DNA from: Kitasatospora sp. Root107 | Lineage (GTDB): Bacteria; Actinomycetota; Actinomycetes; Streptomycetales; Streptomycetaceae | Assembly (NCBI RefSeq): GCF_001424875.1 | Contig: NZ_LMCT01000034.1 | Span: 174,315-238,314 of the forward strand | Direction: 5' to 3' | Length of the DNA stretch: 64,000 nt | Shown: one piece after another, positions 32,583 through 41,338 of the stretch | Position numbering within the stretch: position 1 is the first letter of the stretch | Layout of the letters: every line of letters starts with the position of its first letter | Translations under genes and position numbers: made by a program | Notes under the pieces: model-generated | Seen by the model: the letters and a program-made list of their open reading frames with translations, nothing else | Databases searched by the model: none | What the model was told of the DNA's origin: nothing

Positions 32583-34351
32583 AGCCACCCACAATTCAGG
32601 AGCGCGGCCCCGCGACCATGCTGCCGGTCGGCTCGCCGGCCACCGTGCGGGCGTACGTCCGGCTGCTGGCGCGCCGTCACTTCCGGGGCTTCGGCACGGT
32701 GGTGGGGCTGCACACGGTGGCCACGCTGGCCGGGCTGGTCGGTCCGTGGGTGCTCGGCTCGCTGGTCGAGGACCTGAGCGCGGGCACCGCGCAGGGCAAG
32801 GTGCTGTCGGCGGTCGGCTGGTACCTGGGCGCGCTGGTGGTGCAGGCGGCGTTCACGGGCTGGTCCCGGCTGCGCGGCGGGATGCTCGGCGAGGAGGTGC
32901 TGGCCGACCTGCGGGAGGACTTCCTGGTCCGCTCGGTGGCGCTGCCGCCGGGCGTACTGGAGCGGGCCGGTACCGGGGACCTGGTCTCGCGCGGCACCAC
33001 CGACATCGACCGGCTGTCCAAGTCGATCCGGGAGGCGGTGCCCGAACTCGCGGTCGCGCTGGTCTCGCTGGTGCTGGTGACCGGCGCGCTGGTGGTGACC
33101 TCGCCGCTGCTGGCGATCACCGTGGTGGTCGCCCTGCCGCTGCTGCTGACCACCTCGCGCTGGTACTTCCGCCGGGCCCCGCAGTCCTACCGGGCCGAGT
33201 CGGCCGGGTACGCGGCGGTCAACACCGTGCTGGCCGAGACGGTGGACGCCGGCCGGACGGTCGAGTCGCTCCGGCTCGGCACCGACCGGGTGGAGCTGAC
33301 GGACCGCAAGATCGGCGAGTGGCAGGCCTGGGAGCGGTACACGCTCTGGCTGCGGTCGGTCTGGTTCCCGACGGTGGAGGCGGCGTACGCGATCGTCGTC
33401 ATCGGCACGCTGGTGCTGGGCGGGCTGTTCACAGTGCAGGGCCGGCTGACGGTGGGTGAGCTGACGGCCGGTGTGCTGTACGCGCAGGCGCTCACCCACC
33501 CGGTCGACATGATCCTGCGCTGGTACGACGAGCTCCAGGTCGGCCAGGCCTCGCTGGCCCGGCTGGTCGGTGTCCAGGAGATCGAGGACCCGGAGACGGA
33601 CGAGCTCGCCGTGCCGGACGGCCGCCGGGTCGAGGCGACCGACGTGCGGTTCGGCTACCGCGAGGGCGCCGACGTGCTGCACGGCATCAGCCTGGACGTG
33701 GCACCCGGCAGCCGGGTCGCGCTGGTCGGTCCCTCGGGTGCGGGCAAGTCCACCCTCGGGCGGCTGCTGGCCGGGATCTACGCTCCCGGCCGGGGCAGCG
33801 TCACGCTGGGCGGCACCGCACTGGCCCGGATGCCCGCCGAGCGGGTCAGGACCGAGGTGGCGCTGGTCAACCAGGAGCACCACGTCTTCGTCGGCACCCT
33901 GCGGGACAACCTGCGGCTGGCCCGGCCCGAGGCGGACGACACCGAGCTGCGGGCCGCGCTCGACGCGGTGGACGCGGGGGAGTGGGCCGAGGCGCTGGCC
34001 GACGGCCTGGACACCGAGGTCGGCTCCGGCGGGGTGGCGCTGACACCCCCTCAGGCGCAGCAGCTCGCCCTGGCCCGGCTGGTCCTGGCGGATCCGCACA
34101 CGCTGGTGCTGGACGAGGCGACCTCGCTGCTCGACCCGCGCGCGGCCCGGCACCTGGAACGCTCGCTGTCCCGGGTGCTGGCCGGCCGTACGGTGATCGC
34201 GATCGCGCACCGGCTGCACACCGCCCACGACGCCGACGTGATCGCGGTGGTCGAACGCGGCCGGATCAGCGAGTACGGCGCCCACCACGAACTGGTCGCG
34301 GCGGGCGGGCCGTACGCGGCGCTCTGGCGCAGCTGGCGGGACGAGCACTGA
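32579..34351 (+). CDS. ABC exporter half-transporter, subunit 2 (intact Walker A and H-loop, degenerate signature)
   Basis: Second half-transporter, 590 residues, six-helix membrane domain plus NBD. Walker A is canonical (GPSGAGKST, K390), Walker B is LVLDEATS (D512, E513) and the switch His is H544 (IAIAHRL). The signature that should be LSGGQ reads LTPPQ (488-492). Together with the degenerate P-loop of subunit 1, exactly one composite ATP site remains: Walker A/B/H from this subunit with LSGGQ from its partner. This complementarity shows the two form an obligate heterodimer. Start ATG is embedded in the stop of subunit 1 (ATGA). Confidence 0.92.
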   Translation: MKPPTIQERGPATMLPVGSPATVRAYVRLLARRHFRGFGTVVGLHTVATLAGLVGPWVLGSLVEDLSAGTAQGKVLSAVGWYLGALVVQAAFTGWSRLRGGMLGEEVLADLREDFLVRSVALPPGVLERAGTGDLVSRGTTDIDRLSKSIREAVPELAVALVSLVLVTGALVVTSPLLAITVVVALPLLLTTSRWYFRRAPQSYRAESAGYAAVNTVLAETVDAGRTVESLRLGTDRVELTDRKIGEWQAWERYTLWLRSVWFPTVEAAYAIVVIGTLVLGGLFTVQGRLTVGELTAGVLYAQALTHPVDMILRWYDELQVGQASLARLVGVQEIEDPETDELAVPDGRRVEATDVRFGYREGADVLHGISLDVAPGSRVALVGPSGAGKSTLGRLLAGIYAPGRGSVTLGGTALARMPAERVRTEVALVNQEHHVFVGTLRDNLRLARPEADDTELRAALDAVDAGEWAEALADGLDTEVGSGGVALTPPQAQQLALARLVLADPHTLVLDEATSLLDPRAARHLERSLSRVLAGRTVIAIAHRLHTAHDADVIAVVERGRISEYGAHHELVAAGGPYAALWRSWRDEH

Positions 34352-34378
34352 CGGTCCTTCACCGGCTCCGCCCGGCGT

Positions 34379-36664
34379 TCACCCGCCGAGCGGGGCCAGT
34401 GACGGCGCGACGGCCTGCAACCGGGCCTCGGCCTGCTCCCGGCGTGCGGTCTCCAGATCCAGCTGGACATGGGCGGCGGCGAGCAGTTCCCGGGTGGTCT
34501 CGAGTTCCTGGATGAGGCGGGCGTTCTGGGCCGGGAGATCGGCTGCGCCCAGCGTGGGAGTGCGCTTGCTGCGTGCGTGCTTGGCCGGTCCGCGCGTCAA
34601 GGGCCGGGCGGGGGTCGGCGTCGGGACAGTCAGGGGAGCGGGAGCCGGGGCGGTCCGGCGGGCGACGCCGACCCTGGCCTCCTCCGCCTCGACGGCCTGC
34701 CGGAGTTCGGTCACGGCGATCGGCCCCCGGCCCTTTTCGGCGGTCAGCAGCAGGGCGTCCGCCAGACTCGCCTGCCCGTGCGTCCGCAGGTCGACCACCA
34801 ACCTGACGACCGACGTGGTGGGCCGGTCGGCTGCGCCGGCGAGCACGGCCGGGGCGGCTTCGGGAAGGTCGGGCAGCGCGGTGAGGACGGCGTGGGCGTC
34901 CGTGCTCGAGCGGCTCCGGACCGCATCGGCCAGGAGTGCGATGCCCAGGCTGTGCAGGCCGCTCCGGTGGAGCTGGCGGGCGATCAGGATGTGCTCCGGC
35001 ACCGGTCGGCTCCGGGCCGCTCGGGAGAGCAGAGCCGGCAGGTCCTCGCTCAGGGCGGAGGCGAGCTCCGGCAGCTCCGCAGGGCTGCGGTGCAGGACGA
35101 AACGCGCGGCCAGGTCGGCGGCGTGCACCTCCAGCTGCGTGCTGTCGAACCGCCGTACCAGATCGGCCACTTCGGCCACCGGCCGAGCGGAGACGGCGTG
35201 CCGCAGAGCCTGCTCGATCCGGGCGCCGCTGCGCTCGCGGTCCAGTGCGGTGAGCACATCGACCAGGCGGGCGGGTGCTCCCTGGTGGACCAGCTCGTCG
35301 AAGGTCTCGTTCGCCAGCCGGCCGTACCAGCCACGCTGCAACCCCGACAGTACGTCGCCGGCGTGCGCGGCCGATCGCAGCCGCAGCACCTGAGCGGTCA
35401 ACCGCCGGGCGTCGGCGTACCGGCCGAGCTCGGCGAGGCGTTCGGTGAGTGCGAGCAGGTCGGGGACGGCACGCTCCCGGGCCACGGTCTCCAGGCAGTG
35501 GTCCGCGGTCAGGGGGAGCTCGTGCACCGTCGCCAGTTCGACCAGCAGCGCGGCAACCTCCTGGGGCGGCCGGTACACCGCCGCTGCGGCGGCGACCGTG
35601 TCCCCGGTCGTGGGCGTCAGGCCGCGGGTGTGCAGATCCGCCACCAGCTCGGCGATGTCCGGCCAGGCGTGGTGCTCCACCACGGTGCGCACCACCGTGG
35701 CCGTGTACCCGTCGAGGCCGCGCTCGGTGAACGCGCTGACCAGATCGGACACTTCGGGAACGGTCCGGCCGAGCACGGCGGCGGGCAGGGCCGCCTCGGC
35801 CTGCTGGGGTTTTCCGGCCTCGTGCAGGGCGACGAACAGGGCCACGGCGTCGGAGACCGGCCGGTCACGTCCCACCGAGCGGAGCAACTCCGTGAGCACG
35901 GGCAGGTGCCGGTCGTCGACCTGGGCGGCGAACCCGACCAGCTCGCCGATGGGGGCGCGGTCCATGCTGGACATCAGGGTGCCGAACGAGCCCTCCCGAG
36001 GTCCCTGGCCGGCAGTCAGGCGCAGCTGCCAGAGCAGCAGGCGGCACTGCTCCTCGACGCGCAGGGCCCAGGCCCGCTCCCGGAGCAGGTCCTCCCGCAG
36101 TTCCTCGACCTGCTCCCGCAGCTGGTCCCGGTCCCGCTCCACCCGCAGGTACTCGGTCATCCGGGCGGCCAACTGCTCGGCGTGGGTGTGCGCGTCCTGG
36201 TCGCGGTCGGACCGGAGGGCACGCAGCCGTTGCTCGACCAGTCCCAGGGCGTCCTCGCGCTCTCCCAACTGCTCGGCCAGTCTCGCCTGGTCGAGCCGGC
36301 AGTCGGCCAGCTCCAGCTGGGTCTCCTCCAACTGGGCCTGGAGCACCTGCACCGCGCCGCCACCGCGCAGCGCCTGCTCACGTAGCCGGAGCAGGTCCGC
36401 CTGGTCGGCCTCGTCCACCGGGCGACCGGCGTCGGCCAGGTCCTGGAGAAGGTCGACCAGGAAGCGCGCTTCCGGGATGCGTTCCCCGTTGAGGTAGCGG
36501 GAGATCACGGAGGCGGTGTAGTGGCGCTCTTTCCCGTACACCCGGTAGCTGACGCCGAGCTCCTGGAAGAGCGGTCGCAGCCGGGAGGCGAAGGTCTCCC
36601 GTTCGCTCACCGGTGCCTTGGCCCGCAAGGCCGGCAGGTTCTCGGGACGCTCTTCGTGGGACAC
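34379..36664 (-). CDS. Large XRE-type HTH protein with coiled coils and a helical repeat region
   Basis: A 761-residue soluble protein. Residues about 22-85 look like a Cro/C1-type HTH (FASRLRPLFQELGVSYRVYG ... YTASVISRYLNGERIP). Residues about 95-215 form a long Glu/Arg/Gln/Leu coiled coil. Residues about 230-650 consist of repeated helical units of roughly 30-45 residues (for example RPVSDAVALFVALHEAGKP, TVPEVSDLVSAFTERGL, RPVAEVADLVRRFDS), an alpha-solenoid-like array. A Pro/Thr-rich linker and a second coiled coil (about 695-755) end the chain. Such HTH-plus-repeat proteins are frequent in Streptomyces and of unknown role. I see no enzyme motif. It converges on the ABC gene pair with a 27-bp gap. 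Confidence 0.8.
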   Translation of the reverse strand: MSHEERPENLPALRAKAPVSERETFASRLRPLFQELGVSYRVYGKERHYTASVISRYLNGERIPEARFLVDLLQDLADAGRPVDEADQADLLRLREQALRGGGAVQVLQAQLEETQLELADCRLDQARLAEQLGEREDALGLVEQRLRALRSDRDQDAHTHAEQLAARMTEYLRVERDRDQLREQVEELREDLLRERAWALRVEEQCRLLLWQLRLTAGQGPREGSFGTLMSSMDRAPIGELVGFAAQVDDRHLPVLTELLRSVGRDRPVSDAVALFVALHEAGKPQQAEAALPAAVLGRTVPEVSDLVSAFTERGLDGYTATVVRTVVEHHAWPDIAELVADLHTRGLTPTTGDTVAAAAAVYRPPQEVAALLVELATVHELPLTADHCLETVARERAVPDLLALTERLAELGRYADARRLTAQVLRLRSAAHAGDVLSGLQRGWYGRLANETFDELVHQGAPARLVDVLTALDRERSGARIEQALRHAVSARPVAEVADLVRRFDSTQLEVHAADLAARFVLHRSPAELPELASALSEDLPALLSRAARSRPVPEHILIARQLHRSGLHSLGIALLADAVRSRSSTDAHAVLTALPDLPEAAPAVLAGAADRPTTSVVRLVVDLRTHGQASLADALLLTAEKGRGPIAVTELRQAVEAEEARVGVARRTAPAPAPLTVPTPTPARPLTRGPAKHARSKRTPTLGAADLPAQNARLIQELETTRELLAAAHVQLDLETARREQAEARLQAVAPSLAPLGG

Positions 36665-36775
36665 CGCACCGTCCTTGCTGGGGAAACTGACGACTGATCA
36701 GCTCTGCGCGGTGGGCAGACGGCCCCGTCCGCGCGGCGTTCCTCGATTCTCCTCCCGGTGACCCGGGCGAAAGGT

Positions 36776-36849
36776 CTGTTGCCAGCGATCGTCAACACCC
36801 AGGTGTGTTGCCACGGCGGATCGGCAACGCGTTCCCGCTGCCGCAACAC
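36776..36849. promoter_or_regulatory. Cluster of GTTG(CC)/GGCAAC inverted elements upstream of the XRE gene
   Basis: Includes CAACAC-ccaggt-GTGTTG (36793-36810), GTTGCC-N10-GGCAAC (36807-36828) and further GTTGCC (36778) and GCAACAC (36842) half-sites within 75 bp. Possible binding region of the XRE protein or promoter of the divergent small membrane gene. Confidence 0.4.
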
Positions 36850-36918
36850 CCGGAGGCCGGGTGAGGGTGGCGGGAGCGGGTCGGCACGGTGCCGGCCCGG
36901 GATCCTGCGGAGGACACC

Positions 36919-37122
36919 GTGAACCGTACGGCCGTCGTGTTGCTGGCCACCGCCGTGGTGGTGCTGTTCGCCCTGCTGGTCGCCGTCGGGGCAGGGGCGC
37001 TGGCCCGGCTGGACGGTGCGGGCTACCCGGCAGCGGTCGTGCTGGCCGGGGCGGCGTTCGCCGGGACGCTGACGCTGGCGGCGGTGCTGACGGCCTGTCT
37101 GGTCACGCTGCTCCGGAACTGA
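36919..37122 (+). CDS. Small membrane protein, two predicted helices
   Basis: A 67-residue hydrophobic protein starting at GTG 36919 with the ribosome site CGGAGGA. Two transmembrane helices: TAVVLLATAVVVLFALLVAV and the segment from AAVVLAGAAFAGTL to TACLVTLL. No family recognised. The coding frame has high third-position GC and a good ribosome site, so it is probably real. It stands between the XRE gene (divergent) and a LapA-like gene 90 bp downstream. Confidence 0.65.
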   Translation: MNRTAVVLLATAVVVLFALLVAVGAGALARLDGAGYPAAVVLAGAAFAGTLTLAAVLTACLVTLLRN

Positions 37123-37212
37123 GCGGTGGCTCCCGGGAGGCCGCTCGGCTGTACGGGTGGCCTCCGGCGTGGCCAGCGGGGATGGGGTGGCACAGGAGGG
37201 CAGACTCCTGGG

Positions 37213-37470
37213 GTGACCAAGACTTCTGGCGGTACGTCAACCCCCTCCGGGGGCGGCAAGCGGAGCGAGATCGCGGGCATCCCGACCCGGGCCATCGCGA
37301 TCGGCGTGATCGTGGTGCTTGCGGTCTGGTTCCTGCTGGCCAACCTGAACAAGGTGAAGATCCAGTTCTGGGTGTTCACGGTGGAGGCACCGCTGTGGAT
37401 CGCCCTGCTGGCGACCCTGCTGGCGGGTGCCGCGCTGGGGTGGCTGCTGAAGGGCCGCCAGAGCAGGTAA
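37213..37470 (+). CDS. LapA/DUF1049-like membrane protein
   Basis: An 85-residue protein: a hydrophilic Ser/Gly-rich N-terminus of about 30 residues, a first helix (AIAIGVIVVLAVWFLLAN), the typical LapA connector 'NKVKIQFWVFTVEAPLWI', a second helix (ALLATLLAGAALGWLL) and a basic tail (KGRQSR). The GTG at 37213 follows CCTGGG and gives a length usual for actinobacterial LapA-domain proteins; a longer ATG start at 37126 would add a non-conserved Gly/Arg stretch. Role in Gram-positives unknown. Confidence 0.78.
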   Translation: MTKTSGGTSTPSGGGKRSEIAGIPTRAIAIGVIVVLAVWFLLANLNKVKIQFWVFTVEAPLWIALLATLLAGAALGWLLKGRQSR

Positions 37471-37479
37471 CTGGCTTCA

Positions 37480-37503
37480 CCCCGCTGATCGAACTCAGCG
37501 GGG
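37480..37503. terminator. Terminator after the LapA-like gene
   Basis: CCCCGCTGA-tcgaac-TCAGCGGGG: 9-bp perfect stem, 6-base loop, 10 bp past the stop codon. Confidence 0.7.
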
Positions 37504-37583
37504 GCTGCCGCCCGAAGCGCAGTGATCCATTCCGTTCGGCGAACTCCCGGACCTGGACCCCAAGTTCTGCTTATCATTCAGGG

Positions 37584-38489
37584 GTGTTCGACTCCCGGCA
37601 CATCAGGACCTTCCACGAGGTGGTCAGCACCGGTTCGTACTCGGCGGCGGCCCGGTCGCTGGGTTACACCCAGCCCGCGATCACCCAGCAGATGAAGGCA
37701 CTCGAACGGACCGTCGGCGTACCGCTGTTCACCCGGGCGGGCCGTGGGCTGCGGCTGACCGAGGCGGGCGAGGCGCTGGCCCGGCACGCCGAGGTGATCC
37801 TCGGCGACCTGCGGGCCGCGCAGCAGCAGCTCGGCGCGCTGGCCCGGCTGCGGGCCGGGCGGGTCCGGGTCTGTGCCTTCCCGAGCGCCAACGCGACGCT
37901 GATCCCGGCGGCGATGGCCCGGCTGCTGGCCGAGCACCCCGGCGTCCGGGTGGAGCTGCTGGAGGCCGAACCGCCCGAGTCGGTCCAGCGGTTGCTGCGC
38001 GGCGAGTGCGACATCGCGCTGGCCTTCCACTACCCGGGCGCACCGGCCGAGGTGCCGCCCGAGCTGGTCGAGACGCCGCTGATGGAGGATCAGCTGACCG
38101 TGCTGCTGCCGGTCGGCCACCCGCTGGCCCGGCGGCACGCCGTCCGGCTGACCGACCTCGCCGAGGAACGCTGGATCGCCGGCTGCCCGCGCTGCCGGGC
38201 CAACCTGCTCCAGGTCTGCGCCGCCCAGGGCTTCGCCCCCGACGTGGTGTTCACCACCGACGACAACCTGGCCGTGCAGAGCCTGGTGGCCGCCGGGGTC
38301 GGGATCGCCCTGATGCCCGCGCTGGTGCTCTCCTTCATGTGCCACCGCAAGGTCACCGGACGGCTGGCCGAACCGCACGTGCGCCGCAAGGTCTCCGCGT
38401 ACGTGCTCCGCGAGCACCTGCGGATACCGGCCACCACGCTGGTGCTGAACGAGCTCAGGGCGGCCGCCGCCGCGCGGGTGGGCTGCTGA
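37584..38489 (+). CDS. LysR-family regulator, likely of sulfur/cysteine metabolism
   Basis: A 301-residue LysR protein. The winged HTH is in residues 1-65 (RHIRTFHEVVSTGSYSAAAR, YTQPAITQQMKALE), followed by the two-lobe effector domain. Three cysteines near the effector pocket (C201, C204, C212; WIAGCPRCRANLLQVC) are uncommon and could bind metal or react with thiols. It is followed by cysteine dioxygenase and a YeiH-type exporter in the same direction, so control by cysteine or a sulfur oxyanion is plausible. The GTG at 37584 gives the family-typical start. Confidence 0.9.
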   Translation: MFDSRHIRTFHEVVSTGSYSAAARSLGYTQPAITQQMKALERTVGVPLFTRAGRGLRLTEAGEALARHAEVILGDLRAAQQQLGALARLRAGRVRVCAFPSANATLIPAAMARLLAEHPGVRVELLEAEPPESVQRLLRGECDIALAFHYPGAPAEVPPELVETPLMEDQLTVLLPVGHPLARRHAVRLTDLAEERWIAGCPRCRANLLQVCAAQGFAPDVVFTTDDNLAVQSLVAAGVGIALMPALVLSFMCHRKVTGRLAEPHVRRKVSAYVLREHLRIPATTLVLNELRAAAAARVGC

Positions 38490-38578
38490 CCGGCTCCCGC
38501 GATCCATAAGCGGGAACCGACGGAACGCCAAGGAACTGTCGTTGGACGGTTCGTCGGAGGCGGCCGGACCATCCTGGC

Positions 38579-39139
38579 ATGACAACCTCCGCCGCGTTAC
38601 CCAGGGTTGACCGCACCGACCGGGCGGACGAGCTGGTCGCCGAGCTGCGTCGGGCCGTCGGCCGGGGACTGCCGCCGGACCTGACCGCCCACCTGGCCGC
38701 CGAGTGCCTGCTGCCGCACCTCGGGGCGCCCGATCTGCTCACCGGCGCGCAGCAGACCGGTGACCCGGCGAGCTACCGCCAGCACCTGCTGCACGCCGAG
38801 CCGGACGGCAGCTTCTCGCTGGTCGCGCTGGTCTGGCTGCCCGGCCAGCGCACCAGCGTGCACGACCACCTGTCCTGGTGTGCCACCGGCGTCCACCTGG
38901 GCGAGGAGACCGAACGCCGCTACCGGCTGGTCCCGGACGGCCCGACCGCCCGGCTGGTGGCCACCGGCGACGTGGTCAACCCGAGCGGTACGGTCTGCGG
39001 CTTCGCCCCGCCCGGCGACATCCACCGGGTCCGCAACAGCGGCACCGGCACCGCCGTCTCGCTGCACGTGTACGGTGCGGACCTGGCCAGGCTCGGCAGC
39101 AGCATCCGCCGGGTCTACCAACTGCCCACCGAGGGCTGA
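38579..39139 (+). CDS. Cysteine dioxygenase (cupin, CDO type I)
   Basis: A 186-residue cupin that oxidises L-cysteine to cysteine sulfinate with non-haem iron. The three iron ligands are visible: H95 and H97 in VHDHLSW and H149 in GDIHRV. The segment 'HLLHAEPDGSFSLVALVWLPGQRT' is typical of bacterial CDO. ATG at 38579 fits family length. It is followed 3 bp later by a putative sulfite/sulfate exporter, and both are next to a LysR gene, consistent with a unit that degrades excess cysteine and disposes of the resulting sulfur oxyanion. Confidence 0.9.
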   Translation: MTTSAALPRVDRTDRADELVAELRRAVGRGLPPDLTAHLAAECLLPHLGAPDLLTGAQQTGDPASYRQHLLHAEPDGSFSLVALVWLPGQRTSVHDHLSWCATGVHLGEETERRYRLVPDGPTARLVATGDVVNPSGTVCGFAPPGDIHRVRNSGTGTAVSLHVYGADLARLGSSIRRVYQLPTEG

Positions 39140-39142
39140 CCG

Positions 39143-40177
39143 GTGGCGATCCCGCTGCGGGCCGTGCCGCACCCGGTCACGCCGCCCGGGCTGCGCCGGA
39201 ACGGTCCTGGCCTTGCTCTCGCGGCGACCGGCGTGGCCGCCGCCTGGTGCCTGCACCGGGTGCTGCCGGCCGTGCCGCTGCTGACGGCCGCCGTGCTGCT
39301 CGGGGTGACGGCCGGTCAGCTGCCCCGCCTGCGGGCCGTGGTCGTCGGCCCGGCGAAGGCCGGACTGGCGCTGGCCGCCCGGCGGTTGATGCGGGCCGGG
39401 ATCGTGCTGCTCGGGCTCAGGCTCGGCCTGCGGGACGTGCTCGGGCTCGGCTGGGCGACCGTGCTGATGGTGCTGGCGGTGGTGGCCGCCACCTTCTTCG
39501 GTACCTGCTGGCTGGGTCGAAAGCTCGGACTGCCGGGGGACCAGCCGCTGTTGATCGCCACCGGGTACTCGATCTGCGGCGCCTCGGCGATCGGTGCGGT
39601 CGGTCAGGCCACCGGCAGTGACGAGGAGGACATCGCCACCTCGTGCGCGCTGGTGACCCTCTGCGGCACTCTGGCGATCGCCGTACTCCCTCTGTTGCAG
39701 GGCCCGTTGGGTCTGGACGCGGGCGAGTTCGGCCGCTGGGTGGGCGCCGGGGTGCACGACGTCGGGCAGGTGGTGGCCACCGCGCAGACCGCAGGGCCGG
39801 TGGCGCTGCGGGAGGCGGTGCTGGTCAAGCTGATCCGGGTGGCCATGCTCGCCCCGTTGGTGGCCGGGGTCGCGGTGGCGGTGGCCCGGCGCCCCGGGCG
39901 CGCCGCCGGGGTGGCCCGGCCGCCGCTGCTGCCGCTGTTCGTGGTCGGCTTCCTGGCGATGGTGGCGCTGAACAGCACCGGAGCAGTCCCGGTGGTCGCG
40001 CTGGAGTTGGCCGGGCATGCGCAGGAACTCCTGTTGGCGGCTGCCCTGTTCGCGCTCGGCAGTGCGGTCAGGCTCGGCGCGCTGGCCCGGACCGGCGGGC
40101 GGGTGGCGCTGCTCGGGCTTGCCTCCTGGGTGCTGGTGGCCGGGGCGGCGTACGGGGGAGTGCTGCTGACCGGCTGA
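39143..40177 (+). CDS. YeiH/UPF0324-family putative sulfate/sulfite exporter
   Basis: A polytopic membrane protein of 344 residues with about ten helices. Family motifs are 'AGIVLLGLRLGLRDVL', 'CSICGASAIG'-like GYSICGASAIGAVGQ and the second inverted-half motif 'GVHDVGQVVATAQTAGPVALR'. These are characteristic of the UPF0324 (YeiH) family, some members of which are annotated as sulfate/sulfite exporters. The start is GTG at 39143, 3 bp after the dioxygenase stop, so the two are one operon. Confidence 0.88.
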   Translation: MAIPLRAVPHPVTPPGLRRNGPGLALAATGVAAAWCLHRVLPAVPLLTAAVLLGVTAGQLPRLRAVVVGPAKAGLALAARRLMRAGIVLLGLRLGLRDVLGLGWATVLMVLAVVAATFFGTCWLGRKLGLPGDQPLLIATGYSICGASAIGAVGQATGSDEEDIATSCALVTLCGTLAIAVLPLLQGPLGLDAGEFGRWVGAGVHDVGQVVATAQTAGPVALREAVLVKLIRVAMLAPLVAGVAVAVARRPGRAAGVARPPLLPLFVVGFLAMVALNSTGAVPVVALELAGHAQELLLAAALFALGSAVRLGALARTGGRVALLGLASWVLVAGAAYGGVLLTG

Positions 40178-40270
40178 CCCGGGCGGGTCCGGGTTGGGTA
40201 ACACTCCGGCCATTGCGAGCAGTTGACCCCTGGCGGCGGGCATCGTCGGTGCTGACGGCGGGGGACGGGG

Positions 40271-41177
40271 ATGGAGTTCAGCAAGCGGGGGCGGCTCTAC
40301 CGGAGAGTGGCCAAGCTGGTCGTGGTCCTGTTGGCGGGAGGTGCGGGGCTCGGGTACTGGCTGTACCGGAGCGGCCCGACCGAGGGCGGGCAAATCGCCC
40401 TGGCCCTGCCACTGCTCGCCGGCCTGGTCTGGGCGGTGGCCGAAATCCGGGAAGCCGGACGGCCGTTCCGGCTGCGGATCGACGAACTGGGCCTCACGCT
40501 GCACGACCGGGTGCTGCGCTGGGAGCAGATCGACGCGATCGGTCTGGAGTACCCGGGTCCGCTACGCGGGCGGCAGGTTCATCACCGCGCCGGGCTCGGT
40601 CGGGGCTGTCGTGCCGCAGGACCGGGCGACCGGGCCCGAGCACTGGTACGAGTACCTGGCCCCTGACGACTCGCTGCGGCGGCTGCTGGGCGCGCTGCTG
40701 ATCACCGTCGGCTGCGGAGTGGTCGGTACGGTGGCCGGCCTCGGGCTGGCCGGGGTGGATCCGTACCACGAGCTGTTGCGAGACGTCCCGACGGTCCTGG
40801 TGGCAGCGGCCTTTCCGGCTCCGTACGTGGCGCTGATCGCGCTCGGCCGGGTCCGCAGGTACCTCCGGTACGTGCGCCGTCCGCTCCGGGTCCGGGTCGG
40901 CACCCCGGGGCTGAGCTGCCGACTGCGGGGCGGGCGGGAGCAGCGGGTGGACTGGGCCGAGCTGTCGGTGGTCCGGGTCCGGCCCCGGCCCGGCGCGGTC
41001 ACCGACATTCCGTGGCTGATCATCTGGGCCGTCCCGGGCACCCGGCTGGGCAGCTCCGGCGACTTCCGTGAGGACGGGCTCTGGGGCCGAGCGTTGGTCC
41101 CGGTGGCCCGACTGCAGGAGGGGCCGGTGCCGCTGGCGGAGGCCTTGCGGCAGTACAGCGGCGGGCGCTTCCGCTGA
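40271..41177 (+). CDS. Hypothetical membrane protein with PH-like segments; frame shifts near 40552-40557
   Basis: The N-terminal part reads from ATG 40271 (MEFSKRGRLYRRVAKLVV..., helices near residues 14-32 and 40-58) to about base 40555. The C-terminal part continues in the +1 frame (...VRYAGGRFITAPG, two more helices, then a second soluble segment RVGTPGLSCRLRGG to the stop at 41177). Third-position GC switches frame exactly at the run CCCGGG (40552-40557). Removing one base there gives one continuous 301-residue protein with two repeated membrane-plus-PH-like units (RLRIDELGLTLHDRVLRWEQI; RVRVGTPGLSCRL...VDWAELSVV). So either one base is surplus in this sequence or the gene is broken. Function unknown. 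Confidence 0.65.
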
Positions 41178-41338
41178 ACCGATGCGCTCAGCCGGGCGCT
41201 ACGGCGAAAGTGCCTGACCATTTACGGACGGATCACCTTTCCGAGGTCGGCGTCGCGGTTCCCCGAGCCCCTGGTGGTGCGTGGCCGAGCGCGTACTAGA
41301 GTCGGGTCGCGTACGACCACCTAGCGAAGGACCCAGCG

